Position numbers and translations under genes: made by a program. From Caenorhabditis remanei (lineage: Eukaryota; Nematoda; Chromadorea; Rhabditida; Rhabditidae), in the NCBI RefSeq assembly GCF_010183535.1, contig NC_071332.1, positions 21,638,001 through 21,702,000 on the forward strand: a stretch of 64,000 bases of DNA, in the 5' to 3' direction. Shown here in pieces: positions 45,601-57,348 of the stretch (the first letter of the stretch is position 1; each line of letters begins with the position of its first letter). Under the pieces are notes generated by a model that saw only the letters and a list, made by a program, of their open reading frames with translations, was not told the DNA's origin and did not search any database.

Positions 45601-48600
45601 CGAGAATGTTGCTGAAATCAGTGAGAGAAACGAATCCACGTCATCCACCGGCATGGGTTGCGTCGGCTGTGTTGGAAGAACAGGCTGGAAAACTACAGAC
45701 GGCAAGGAATCTGATTATGGAGGGATGTGATAAAGTGAAGAATTCTGAAGAGTTGTGGATCCATGCGATTCGCCTTCATCCCGCTGACGTCGGCAAGACA
45801 ATTGTGGCGAACGCGGTGAGAAGTTGTCCACAATCTGTTAGATTATGGTGTAAAGCGTCGGATTTGGAGCAAGATGTGAAGGATAAGAAGAAGGTGTTGA
45901 GGAAGGCGTTGGAGCAGATTCCCTCCTCTGTGAAGTTGTGGAAAGCGGCTGTGGAGTTGGAGGATCCAGAAGAGGCACGGATTCTGTTGACACGGGCGGT
46001 CGAGTGTTGCAGTTCTTCCACTGAGATGTGGCTGGCGTTGGCACGTCTAGAGACTTATGAAAACGCGAGAAAAGTGCTCAATAAGGCGCGTGTTCATATT
46101 CCAACGGATCGACATATTTGGTTTGCGGCCGCCCGTCTAGAGGAGACACGTGGACAGAAGGATATGGTCGAGAAGATTGTGTCGAAGGCGTTGAACTCGT
46201 TGAAGGCGAATCAAGTCGAGATTAATCGGGATCAGTGGTTGAAGGATGCGATTGATGCGGAGATGGCAAAGTGTCCAATTACTTGTCAGGTAATATTATA
46301 GAGATGACTGGCGTGACGTTGACGCGGTTTTTCTTATTTTTAGAGTGGAAAATGCGGTTGGCGTGACGTTGACGCGATTTTCAACCTTTTCTTCAGGAAA
46401 ATGCGTCTGGCGTGACGGTGACGCGATTTTAGGCGATTTCGATGGATTTCAGACGATGTTTCGAGATTTTTGCATAGTTTTCACTTATCTGGTGTGACGT
46501 TGACGCGATTTTTCATATTTTTTAGCCCATTAAAGTTTGTCTGCAATCAATCGAAAATAGCTTTGAAAAACGCGTCAATGCCACGCCAGTTACAAGAAAA
46601 ATATGCAAAAATCTCGAAACATTGCATGAAATCAATCGAAAATAACGGAAAATCGCGTCAACGTCTCGCCAGACGCATTTTTCTAGAGGCTGGCGTGACG
46701 TTGACGCGATTTTCAACCTTTTCTCCAGGAAAATTCGTTTGGCGTGACGTTGACGCGATTTTATGCCATTTTCGATTGGTTCTCGAAATTTTTGCATAAT
46801 TTTCACCTGTTTTCAGTCCATTTTGCTCCAAATTTCAGATTTGTCAGTTTTCAGCTGTCTCTACATAATTTCAGTGAAATTTGATAGTTTTTATCTATTG
46901 TTTTGTCATAAATGGTAGATTTCGACCTTCACAATGCGAAAATCGCGTCAAAAGCACGCCAGGCATTTCAGAACTTTTTGAATTGGCTTTAAAACCACTC
47001 AGAAATAAGCGCCAAAGGCGCCCCAGTTTTCGATACCCATTTCATTTTTTTTGCTCAAAATGCGAAAAACGCGTCAAAAACACGCCAGACTTTTCAGAAC
47101 CTATCGGAATGGCTCCGATTTCTCATATAATTTACCATTTTTTCTATAGAAAGAAGCGTCAAAGGCGCGCCAGTCTTCCCATATAATTTTCCTTTTTTTT
47201 GCAGTCAATCATCCAAAACGTGATAAGTCTGGGCGTTGAAGACGAGGACAAACGAACGACATGGCTGCTAGACGCAGAGAATTTCGAGAAGGAGAATGCA
47301 TTTATCTGCGTCCGCGCAGTCTACGCAGCCGCTATCAAAGAGTTCTCTCGGAAGAAGAGTGTGTGGGATGCGGCGATCAATTTCGAGAGAGAACACGGAT
47401 CACTCGACGATCATGAGGCGATTCTGTTGAAAGCGTGCGAAACTGTTCCAGAAGTTGAGAACTATTGGTTGATGTTGGCCAAATTGAGATTTGTGAACAA
47501 GAGGATTAAAGAGGCGAGAGATACGTTGAGACTCGCATTTGAGACACAAGGACATCAGTCGGAGAAGACGTTGTTGGCTGCGGCGAAGATTGAGATTGAG
47601 ACGGATGAATTCGAGAGAGCAAGAGAGTTGTTCAATAAGGCCAGGGAGCATGCACCCTCGGCTAGGTAAGGAGATCTCCTAGGAGAGAAAAATGGGGAAA
47701 AATAGAGAAAACAAATCCAGCAAATTTGAACTGTTTTCACCCAAAATCCATCGAAATCCGTCATTTTGGCATTAACGCCTGAAATTTCGCGTCGACACAC
47801 AGGCAGAAATAGTTTTCGGTGCGTATTTGTCCGCAAAATCACCAAAATTTGGATTTTGCGGAAAAAACAGACACACAGATAGACATATTGCAAACTTCAG
47901 AAGCGCTGGGGCGCGCCTTCGTCGCACAGTCTCCCCCGCTTCCGGTAAAGCAAGGTGCGGTGTTGCGCGTTTCGCGTGTTTTTGTTTGCGCACTTGCCGA
48001 TTTTTGTTGACACATTTCGCAATTTCGGCGCGAATTCAAATTTTAGACCCCATTTTTTTGGCTTGAAATGCAGTTTTTTGGGAATTTAAAGTTTCTGTGA
48101 CAATTTTTCCAAAAACAATTCCCGAACTTTTTAAGTTAGTGTTTTTCGAGTCTATTAAGCACAAAAAGTTGAATTTTTATTCAGCGTAGGAGGAGTTCTA
48201 TACTTTTAAAGTTTCATGAATTTCACTGTGAAAACGGCCGTATCTTTTTATTTACTCCACCAAAATTAAAGTTTTTACACTTTTTGAACGTCTCTCAGTC
48301 TAAGGAATGTCTTTCTAACAAAAACAATCCGTGAAATGTAACACAACAAAAGATCGAAAAAGGCTAAAATTTTCGAAAAATCGTCCGAATTCGCGCCAGC
48401 TACTTGATTGACGCGTCTTTTTCTGGCATTGCTTGGCGTATTGGAAGCTTGGGAGCCTGTGCGTCGTGACTGTCTGTCTGTCTGTTTTGTTTGTCCCGGT
48501 TTTTATGAAATGTTGGTTTTTTTTTCAAGCGAAATGACTTCAAAACGGATAATTGACGTACAGACATTCGTCACTGCTGTCTAGAGCTTCCAGCTGTCTA

Positions 48601-51478
48601 AACGCGTCGAAGGCGCAAAACTATTGCTCTAGTCGAATGTCCATGAAAAAAACACTCAAAAATCATGAAAATTAGCGAAAAATGTGTAAAAATTCTGTAA
48701 AATCGATTATTTTACTCAAAAATCCGAATTTTCGAGTTTTCCAGCTTAGAAAATCTACATTTTCAGCCATTTTTAATGCATTTCCACTCATTTTTTGCTT
48801 TAACATTGCTCAATTTCAGCCAATGGGACTTTTTCCACTCAAAATCCATCAAAATCTGCCATTTTGACACGAAAAACTGCAAATTCATCGAATTTGCAGT
48901 GTTTCAAAATTGCATTGAATTTATTATTTTGTCATCAAAAGTCCAAATTTTCCAGATTCCTGGTTAAAAAATCAGTTTTTAGCAATCAAAATCTACGTTT
49001 TCAGTCATTTATTCCTTCTTTTTTCAGAGTATGGATGAAAAACGCTCATTTCGAATGGTGTCTTGGCAACCTGGAAGAGGCGAAACGTCTCTGCGAGGAA
49101 TGCATCGAAAAGTACGACGACTTCTACAAGATATATCTCGTTTTGGGACAAGTACTCGAAGAAATGAGAGATGTCGACGGAGCACGAATGGCATACACTC
49201 GGGGAATACGTAAATGTCATGGAGTGATTCCTCTATGGATTCTATTAGTTCGGTTGGAAGAGTCGGCTGGACAGATTGTCAAAGCTCGTGTCGATTTGGA
49301 GAAGGCGAGATTGAGAAATCCGAAGAATGAGGACTTGTGGCTGGAATCTGTGCGATTCGAACAGAGAGTTGGGTGTCCAGAGATGGCAAAAGAGAGAATG
49401 TCGAGAGCTCTGCAAGAGTGTGAAGGAAGTGGTAAGAAAAGGGATCCAGATGTCTTTTAGAAGGCTGAAAATCGAATTTTCAGCTAAAAAACCCGTTTTG
49501 CTCCATTTTTCTATATCTTTTTCTATTTATGAGTATTTTCTGATAACCTGAAAAGCTAGAATAAGGAAGTGCTCCAGAAGTCTTTTAGAAGGTGTCAACG
49601 ACGTCGGGAGGAGGTTCTGACGCTCTTCGGGAGTTAAAAATCAATTTCCTTCTAAAAAAAACGCTCCAATTTCTACTATTTTCACCCCAAAAATCCACTT
49701 TAGTGGTAAGGAAGTGCTCCAGAAGGCTAAAAATACAATTTTTTATTAAAAAATTCTCCAATTACTACAATTTTCAGCCTAGAAACCCCTCTTTTCCACT
49801 AATTTGCTCCATTTTTCTATACCTTTTTTCTATTTATAAGCGTGTTCTGATAGCTCGAAAACCTAGAATCTTCCATAAGAATCTGCTTTGAAATCCACAT
49901 TTTCTCTCAATTTCCAACCCAAAACTCCCAAATTTCAGTCATTTTCAGCCTAAAACCACCAATTTCCGTTTTAAAACCTCTTTTTCTATTTATAACTGAA
50001 TTTTTAGCTCTTCAAAAACCTAGAATCTTCCATAAGAACGTCTAAAAATGGAAATTTATATTTATGTGTACACTTCCCTTCCTGAACATTTTCACACAAC
50101 ATAATAGACCCCACTCGAAAAGATTCTGACGCTCCTCGGTGCAAAAAATCGAATTTCCTGCTGAAAAACCGTCCAGTTTCTATAATTTTCATCCTAAAAA
50201 CCCCCAATTTCAGTCATTTTCAGCCTAAACACCCCCAATTTCCACCTTAATCTCTTCCATAAGAACGTCTGGAAATGTATATATGTATACACTTCCTCTC
50301 TATACATTTTCCCCACCTTCCTACAACATAATAGACCGCCGAAACATTCTCATATAATTGCAGGTAAGCTGTGGGCCGAAGCAATCTGGATGGAGGGACC
50401 CCATGGAAGACGTGCCAAATCGATTGACGCTTTGAAGAAGTGTGAACACAATCCACATGTTCTCATCGCAGCCGCCCGTCTATTCTGGAGTGAGAGAAAG
50501 ATCAAGAAAGCGAGAGATTGGTTTCAGAAGGCTGTCAATTTGGATACCGATAATGGCGATGGATTCGCCAATTTCTTGGCGTTCGAACAGATTCATGGAA
50601 AGGAGGTGAGTTTCACTCAAAATGGCTTTAAATAGCTGAAATTTGGCTGAAAATCACTTAAAATCGGCTCAAAACCACTCACATTTGGCTCAAAGTCACC
50701 TAAATTTAGTTCAAAATGGCTCAAAATCAAAAACCAGAGAATTACGTTTAAAATTAAAAAATCCACAAATTCTCTCTGAAAAATCGCGTCAAAGGTGCGC
50801 CAGACTCGTTTTTTTCAGACGAAAACTCTGATTTTCAATGTTTTCAGATATTTTCATTGAAAAAACCGAAAAATTTCATTTAAAATTCTCCAAATTCTCA
50901 CTTCAAAATCGCGTCAAAGGTGCGCCAGACCTCACTTTTCAGACAGACAAAAATTCCGATTTTCAGACAAAAATCTTCAATTTTCTCACATCATTTTCAT
51001 AAATTTTTTGCAATTTTTCATTGATTTTTAGACTTTTTGAGCCCCAAAATTGTCATTTTTGACCCAAAAACTTTCATTTTCGACAGGTTTTTATCACTTT
51101 TGAACTGAAATTTGCGCGATTTCTGACGATTTTAAGCCAAAAATCTGATTTCTGACTGAAAATTGATCACTTTTGTCGCTTTTTGGGTCAAAAATTGAAA
51201 TTTTCGATCAATTTTGAGCTTAAAACTCAATTTTTTTTACCAAGACGTCAAAGGTGCGCCAGACTCATTTTTCAGACAGACAAAAATTCCGATTTTCAGT
51301 ATAAAAAAGTGTTTTTTTTTTTCAGGAAGACCGAAAAGCCGTCATCAAGAAATGTGTCCAATCGGAGCCCCGCTACGGAGATTTGTGGCAGTCGATTGCC
51401 AAGAATCCGACGAATTGGCGAAAGACGACAGAGGAGATTCTGGCTCTGACGACTAACAAGATTAAGATTCCCACTTAA
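42650..51478 (+). CDS. prp-6: Pre-mRNA splicing factor PRP6 (PRPF6), U4/U6.U5 tri-snRNP bridge
   Basis: Eight exons (42650-43053, 43702-43795, 44372-44594, 45376-46289, 47205-47665, 49028-49431, 50364-50605, 51326-51478) give about 964 aa, close to the usual length. The N-terminal PRP1 domain is clear: [20 protein letters not shown], then a long basic/acidic linker with [20 protein letters not shown] and SGLTTPF...[10 protein letters not shown]. From about residue 280 to the end are repeated helical HAT/TPR units (for example [36 protein letters not shown]). PRP6 bridges U5 and U4/U6 snRNPs in the nucleus. The ATG at 42650 starts the conserved N-terminus. Introns carry CGCGTCAAAGG motifs, palindromes and an unusual GC-rich block. 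The gene is probably co-transcribed with the EB1 gene 207 bases downstream. Confidence 0.97.
43870..44038. repeat. Palindromic element A in prp-6 intron 2
   Basis: GATTTTCGTCCAAAAATGGC on the left pairs with GGCTGTTTTTGGACGAAAATC on the right. The inner arms CCAAAAAATAACGAAATTAA and TTTTGTTATTTTTGG also pair. It is about 170 bases in all. Confidence 0.75.
44114..44300. repeat. Palindromic element B in prp-6 intron 2
   Basis: Arms of about 80 bases: CGTGATTTTTGTCCAAAAAC on the left pairs with GTTTTTGGACGAAAATCACG on the right, continuing inward through GTTCAAAAATGGCC and AAATAACGAAATTA. It is a longer relative of element A, so two hairpins stand in one intron. Confidence 0.82.
44628..45360. 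repeat. Dispersed AACGCGTC-AGGCGCGCCAG copies in prp-6 intron 3
   Basis: About fifteen degenerate copies of AAACGCGTC(C/A)(C/A)AGGCGCGCCAGA or ACGCGC(T/C)(T/G)GAGGCGCCCCAGA occur in a larger unit of roughly 110-150 bases that also carries TTAGGCTTCCCGAGCGTTT. Confidence 0.82.
46300..47180. repeat. GGCGTGACGTTGACGCGATTTT variants in prp-6 intron 4
   Basis: The same motif family occurs here in both orientations. CTGGCGTGACGTTGACGCGA recurs near 46306, 46358, 46408, 46490, 46692 and 46738, and the other strand (CGCGTCAA...CGCCAG) near 46568, 46653, 46945, 47010, 47070 and 47157. Opposite copies allow local hairpins. Confidence 0.8.
47900..48600. repeat. GC-rich block in prp-6 intron 5, possible decayed insertion
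   Basis: About 47905-48045 and 48385-48450 are much richer in CG dinucleotides (GGGGCGCGCCTTCGTCGCAC, GGCGCGAATTC, GAATTCGCGCCAGC) than the rest of the intron. The strings GGCGCGAATTC near 48028 and GAATTCGCGCC near 48388 are inverted. No reading frame with a recognisable product was found. Confidence 0.4.
50775..51265. repeat. GCGTCAAAGGTGCGCCAGACTC copies in prp-6 intron 7
   Basis: Three copies near 50787, 50908 and 51246, each embedded in a larger repeated block with TTTTTCAGACAGACAAAAATTC. Confidence 0.8.
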
Positions 51479-51685
51479 TTTATTTGAATTTTTAACCTTT
51501 TTTCTGTTGTTTTCCGCTTTTTTCACACATTTTTTGATCTTTTTATGTAAAATTCTGGTAAAAATCGATGATTTTATCATATTTTTGCTATATTTTTGAT
51601 ATTTAAAGCGTTCTAAACGCGTTTCTAATTATTTTCAAAGCTATCTATAACCTATATCATCTCTAATTTTCAGCTTTTTTTCAGA
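51479..51685 (+). promoter_or_regulatory. Short intercistronic spacer with trans-splice acceptor (probable operon)
   Basis: Only 207 bases separate the prp-6 stop from the EB1 start, on the same strand. The spacer is T-rich and ends CAGCTTTTTTTCAG|A before the ATG. This spacing and acceptor fit a nematode operon in which the downstream gene receives an SL2-type leader. Confidence 0.55.
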
Positions 51686-53708
51686 ATGGCTACTCAAGTA
51701 GTGAATGTCTACACGACTGCCTCATCGGCCGATAATCTGTCTCGACATGAGATGTTGATGTGGGTTAACGATTGTCTTCAGGCTCATTTCACGAAGATTG
51801 AGCAGTTGCATACGGGAGCCGGTTATTGTTTGGTGAGTTTTGGTGAGATATTAAGCAAAATGGATCAGTGAGGACATCCGGACACTCAGATGGACAGATA
51901 GACCGTTTTCGGTGCTCAAAAATGGCCAAAATAGTCAAATTCCGATGAAAAACAACAGAAATTGTCGATTTTTGAAATGGGGACATCTGGATATACAGAC
52001 TGCCGAACTTCCGATGAAAAACGACAGAAATCGTCGGTTTCCATAAAATTGGTCATCCGGTCACACATATTCACAGACAGCTGAAAATTCGGACATCTGG
52101 ATATACAGACAGTTGTTTCGGTCAAAATTTTAGCAAAAAAAGACAAAAATGTTTCATTAGAAAGACATCTGGATACCCGGATTCTTATACAGAGTAAAAA
52201 CTCATCAAAATCCCTTGAATTCATAATTCTGGGACATCCGGAGTCTCGGACACACATAATTGGCTCGAAATTGAGCATAAACGACCGGAAGAGACAACCG
52301 GACGTACGGATGGATTTCGGACGCTCAGAAATGTGATTTAGCCCGAAAAATTTAAAGATTCCGATGAAAACGCACTTTTGGGCATCCGGACACACATATC
52401 CGACAGATGAAAAACCGGACATCTGGATATACAGACAGCTGTTTCAGTAACTAAAAATGACTGAAATGTGTCATTTTTGAGCGCTGTAGGGACATCTGGA
52501 CATACAGAAAGACATCTGGATGACCGGATTCACAGACAGAAACAATTCTGGCTGGACATCTGGACATACAGACTCCCAAATTGTCGAAATTCCTTCAAAA
52601 ATCTGTCAAAATAGGTTCGAAAATGACAAAAAGTCATTTTTTAGCGCTCTAGAAACATCTGGACATGCAGACAGACATCTGGATGTCCGGATTCACAGAC
52701 AGACCAATTTTAGCAAAAAATGACGGAAAATTGTCATTTTTGAGCGATGTAGGGACATCTGGATGCCCAGATCCACAAACAGACAGTACAAACCCCCATA
52801 AAGAAGACATCCGGACTCCCGGACACACATAATTCCTTTCAAATTTGCAGTTCACCGACTTCCTCTTCCCGGATAGTCTCCAACTGAAAAAAGTGAAATG
52901 GAACAGTCGTCTCGAGTTGGATTGGCTCTCGAACTGGAAGCTCGTTCAGACGGCATGGAAGAATCTCGGTGTGGAGAAGGTGATTCCAGTGGATAAACTG
53001 ATCAAAGGAAAGTTTCAGGTGAGTATACTCTGTAGCCACGCCCACTTTCAGCCCTATTAGTATCTTTCAGGACAACTTTGAGTTCTTGCAATGGTTCAAG
53101 AAACTCTTTGACGCCAACTACGACGGCCATGAGTACGATCCGCTGAGCGCCCGTAACGGAGAGGGTCTTCCAACTGAGAACGGACCGGCTGGCGCTGCAA
53201 AGACACCGGTCGCCTCCAGAATGCCGGCGAGAACCGTGCCACAGAAGCCGGTTACCACAATGAGAACACCGGCGGCTCCACGTCCTGCTCCAGCTGCTGC
53301 TGCGCCACGCCCAGCGCCAAAAGCCGCGGCTCCACCGGCCGCGAAACCCGCGTCGACCGCGGCGCCTGTGAGATCTGCGTCTACTGTCGCTGCGGCGCCC
53401 GGTGTGGATATGGCGACGTTCAACAAGTTGAAGGAGGAGTTGGAGGAGGTGACTCGCCAGTTGACAGAGTCGGATAACGTGATTGCGAGTCTCGAGAAGG
53501 AGAGAGACTTCTATTTTAGTAAACTACGAACGATTGAAGTCATTTGTCAAGATAATGAGTCGATTGGCAATGTGGAGGTGTCCCGGGTGCTGGAGGTAAG
53601 CCAGAAAAGTACGAAAATTAGAAAAAAATCGATTTTTAGGTACTCTACGAAACGGAAGAGGGATTCGCGCCGCCCGAGGATGAGGTCAACGGAGCTGAGG
53701 AGTTCTAA
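51686..53708 (+). CDS. ebp-1: EB1-family microtubule plus-end binding protein
   Basis: Four exons (51686-51832, 52851-53018, 53071-53595, 53640-53708) give about 302 aa. The calponin-homology microtubule-binding domain covers about residues 15-130 ([53 protein letters not shown]). A Pro/Ala-rich basic linker spans about 150-210. The EBH coiled coil and four-helix region starts near [14 protein letters not shown] and includes the conserved IEVICQD and VLYETEEGF. The protein ends EEF, equivalent to the EEY tail of vertebrate EB1 that binds CAP-Gly domains; Phe in place of Tyr would exclude tyrosine-type tail modification. Intron 1 (1018 bases) is filled by ACATCCGGACACAC repeats; intron 3 is 44 bases. 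The symbol is by analogy with the C. elegans prp-6 neighbour; C. elegans has more than one EB1 gene, so the exact orthologue is not certain. Confidence 0.95.
51865..52835. repeat. About twenty GGACATC(C/T)GGA(C/T)A(C/T)ACAGACAG copies in EB1 intron 1
   Basis: Repeated GGACATCTGGATATACAGAC, GGACATCCGGACACACA and related strings alternate with CGACAGAAATCGTCGG and AAAATGACAAAAAGTC-like stretches. All point the same way. The family is the same as in USP8-gene intron 4 and near 12580, 18240, 23300, 47800 and 61650. Confidence 0.87.
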
Positions 53709-53946
53709 ACGTTCTAAATCATCATTATACTAATTTTAAGACACTAATTGTTTATTAACGTTAATAATTAATAATTAACGCTTATTTCTTCCCTATTTGC
53801 CCCCAAATGACAACGCCAGTATTTAAAATTCAATTTTCTAAAAATTTTATTTTTGTCGCCGCTCTAATTTTCCACCTTTTCCTCTTGATTCCTCAAATTT
53901 GTGCACAATTTAACTCGATTTTATTATAAAATAACGCTTTCGCTGA

Positions 53947-53952
53947 AATAAA
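53947..53952 (+). terminator. Possible poly(A) signal of the EB1 gene
   Basis: AATAAA lies 239 bases after the stop codon, in AT-rich sequence. It is the first exact signal seen downstream. Confidence 0.45.
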
Positions 53953-54229
53953 TGAATATTTCTCTATGTTTTTCCATTTGAAATTCGAATTTAAATTCCA
54001 GAGTTTGCACCGCCTATCTCTTCTAGGACTACGGTAAACAAGTCCGCAAACACGTCGTACGCATGCATCATTCGGTGTACTGTCTACAGTACTCCCGGGC
54101 CTTGTGGAAAAATATTTTTATTCTTTCAAGCCTCTTCTCTATCAAATCGATTGATTTTCGATAGATTCCCCGCTGTAAAACTGCAGGACTTAAAGGAAGC
54201 GATGGAAGGTTCGTTTTTCACCGAGAAAT

Positions 54230-54720
54230 GTCGGAATTTTAGGCCTAAAAATTCTATTTTTTGGGAAATTTCAGTAAAAGAATGATTCTAGACTGATTCA
54301 AGCGAAGTTTCTACGCTAAAAAGTCGATTTTATGCTTGAAATTTTGGAAAAATTGGCGCTAAATTTAGAAAACTGTGAAATTTTCGAAATTTCGGGCCTA
54401 AAAATTCGATTTTTTGGGGACTTCCTTCTAGAGTGATTCTCGACTGATTCAAGCGAAGTTTTGGCGCTGAAAACCCAATTTTCCGCTTGAAATTTCGGAT
54501 TAATTGGCGGTGAAACTAGAAAACTGTGAAGTGTCCGAAGTTTCGGACCTAAAAATTCGATTTTTCGGAAAATTCAGTATTAGTCGAAAAAGTATGATTC
54601 TAGACAGATTCAAGCGAAGTTTAGGCGCTAAAACTCAATTTTCCAATAGAAATTCTGAAAATCCGAAAAAATCGGCGCTAAAACTCGTAAAAATATGGAA
54701 AAAATAGAGAAATTTTTCTC
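54230..54720. repeat. Three to four diverged ~150-165-bp tandem units
   Basis: GACTGATTCAAGCGAAGTTT (or GACAGATTCAAGCGAAGTTT) recurs near 54291, 54438 and 54603, with CCTAAAAATTCGATTTTTTG and AATTGGCGCTAAA in each unit. Confidence 0.8.
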
Positions 54721-55950
54721 GAAATACGAATTTTTTACCAAGAAATGTGATTTTTAGTGTTTTCTCCAGTCGGAAGCCTACACTTTTCGAGCCAGGAAGC
54801 GCCAAAGACGCCCCAGTCACTTTTTTGTGAAAGTCTTTTGGAGCATTGTTTCAGCACTTTCAGCTCACTTTCAGCACTAGATTATCCCGATAACCAATGA
54901 AAATGGGCGTGGCCTAGAATAATTTATCTGAAATTTTCAAAACTATCTTCATCGGATCTCGGTAAGCGGAGCTAACTTTACATCGTTCAGTAGCTTATCT
55001 GCTTTCCATTCCCTTGTTCACCATTACTCCAAAACAGAGAAAAATTTTTTCGAGATTTTTTTTCAGTTTTTAACCCCAAAAGCGCCAAAGACGCCCCAGC
55101 CACTTGATTTTTCAGAATCTCTCGGATTTTTCAGTATTAGTTATTCCCTTGTTCACCATAACTCCATCCACTCTAAATAATATATACTGAATACGAGCTC
55201 CGATTCTCAATCCTAATGCTTCCTGATTACGAATAACTCCATCTTGCTCGTCTCCCCATCATCATCGAATTCCCATAAAACCCCCCACTACTTCTTACTA
55301 CAACCAGCCATCTGTCACTTCTCCCCCACTTGGCACTCGGCCAAATCCGCCAGCCTCCTCCTTCTCCCTTCATCGCCTTCGCTCTTTCTGCCTCCTCGCC
55401 GTCTCCTCTCCCGAACAATATCGATTTTCCGCCAGAGAGACGGGGGTACACGAAATAGCACATGAAACGAGGAGAGTGCTGTGTCTCTGACCTAACTCTC
55501 TGCCCGTGTTGTGTTTGTGTCCATTCTATTTGCTATCCTCCCCATTCCAAACGCCGGGACGCCTACCAAACGTCTTTCTCTCTCTGTTCGTCGCGTTTTT
55601 TACGTTTTTTGTGATTGTTGGATGCTGGTCTTTGTTTCTCTGCGTCTCTTATATAGAGATTTATCAGTGATAACTATAGACGTTCCTGTTTTCTTGATTT
55701 TCCGTTGATTCTGGCCGCTAGAGCTCATTTATTTCGAATTCTCGATGGTTTTGTCCTTAGGACTATTTTTTTAGCTTCGATTCGACGTCTTAGGGTCCTT
55801 CTACCTGAAGAATTTCACAAATTTCGAATTCCGATTCTTATGTTAAGTTTGACCGATTTTCAGCTCCGTTTTCAACATCGAAACGTTATAGCTTGCCATT
55901 TAAGGTTATTTTCACTCCTGCAGTCATTATGGCTGCAAATTCTCATTAAT

Positions 55951-56966
55951 TTTGAATTCCAAGGCATTGAGTGATGGTAGAATCGGTTTCTCTTTCGTTT
56001 GGCCGATTTACAGCTCTGTTTTTCACTTCTGAACCTAATTTTGTGCTTTTCTTGAGAGGTTTCAGCAGAAACTGTGCCGTTTGAGGTCATTTTTCACTCC
56101 TAGGGTCCTTCTGGCTGCAGAATCTCACTAATTTCGAATTCCGATTCAATGAGTGATTGGGAAATCGGTTTTTCTTTCGTTTAGCCGATTTTCAGTTCTG
56201 TTTTGCACTTCCAAACTCAATTTTTCGATTATTTTGTTATTTGGATAATTTTTAGCTCTGATTTGCACTTCTAGAGTCGTTCTGGCTGCACAATCTCACA
56301 AATTTCGAATTCCGTTTCATAAGTTTAGCTTGACCGATTTTCAGCTATGTTTTTGCATTTCTTAACTTAAATTTGTGATTTTCTCCAGAGGTTTCGGTAG
56401 AAAGCAAGCCGTTTAAGGTTATTTTTCACTCCAGGAGCCCTTTCCTCGTGAATTTTGAATTCCAAGGCATTGAGTGATGGTAGAATCGGTTTCTCTTTCG
56501 TTTGGCCGATTTACAGCTCTGTTTTTCACTTCTGAACCTAATTTTGTGCTTTTCTTGAGAGGTTTCAGCAGAAACTGTGCCGTTTGAGGTCATTTTTCAC
56601 TCCTAGGGTCCTTCTGGCTGCAGAATCTCACTAATTTCGAATTCCGATTCAATGAGTGATTGGGAAATCGGTTTTTCTTTCGTTTAGCCGATTTTCAGTT
56701 CTGTTTTGCACTTCCAAACTCAATTTTTCGATTATTTTGTTATTTGGATAATTTTTAGCTCTGATTTGCACTTCTAGAGTCGTTCTGGCTGCACAATCTC
56801 ACAAATTTCGAATTCCGTTTCATAAGTTTAGCTTGACCGATTTTCAGCTATGTTTTTGCATTTCTTAACTTAAATTTGTGATTTTCTCCAGAGGTTTCGG
56901 TAGAAAGCAAGCCGTTTAAGGTTATTTTTCACTCCAGGAGCCCTTTCCTCGTGAATTTTGAATTCC
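55951..56966. repeat. Near-identical 503-bp tandem duplication upstream of the NOVA-like gene
   Basis: The block starting GGCATTGAGTGATGGTAGAA at 55963 repeats from 56466 with no difference noticed over about 490 bases. The following copy (from 56968) is partial and diverged. Near-identity suggests a very recent duplication or an assembly artefact. Each unit contains several TTTTCAG strings but no coding frame. Confidence 0.9.
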
Positions 56967-57348
56967 TAGGCAATGAGTTATGGTAGAATCGGTTTCTCTT
57001 TCGTTTCGCCGATTTTCAGCTCCTTTTTGCACTTGTGTACTGAATTTTGTGGCTTTATCTAGAGGTAGCGGAAGAAAGCAAGTCCTTGAGCGGTCTTTGC
57101 CTCATTTAGATGTTTTTCAGCTCCATTTCGCATTCTTGGATCCATTTTTTGGTGATTTTCTCCGCAAATTAACCATTTTGAGAGCATATCACACTTTTCC
57201 AGTCTTTTTCCACAACAATCCGAAAAATTCCCGAAATTTGACTTTTGAGACGCAAATTCAACCCAAAGTCCTTATAACCTTCTATTCCAAATTTCTCCCC
57301 GCCAAAACCCCCCAATCCCATTTCATCTCTCTATAAATTTCAGAAATA

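Larger units (their letters stand above)
53709..57348. other. Spacer between the EB1 gene and the NOVA-like gene
   Basis: No gene was found. It holds the EB1 3' UTR, a tandem repeat at 54230-54720, GCGCCAAAGACGCCCCAG motifs near 54800 and 55080, and duplicated TTCCCTTGTTCACCATTACTCC near 55010 and 55145. A pyrimidine-rich stretch spans 55240-55440, and a 503-bp tandem duplication spans 55951-56966. Open frames at 55244-55465 and 55705-55974 are low-complexity or repeat-derived. The NOVA-like promoter or a noncoding first exon may lie in 55200-55700. Confidence 0.55.

Noticed and set aside
53118..53426. 102-codon minus-strand frame rich in Ala and Gly
   Set aside because: Antisense shadow of the Pro/Ala linker of the EB1 protein.
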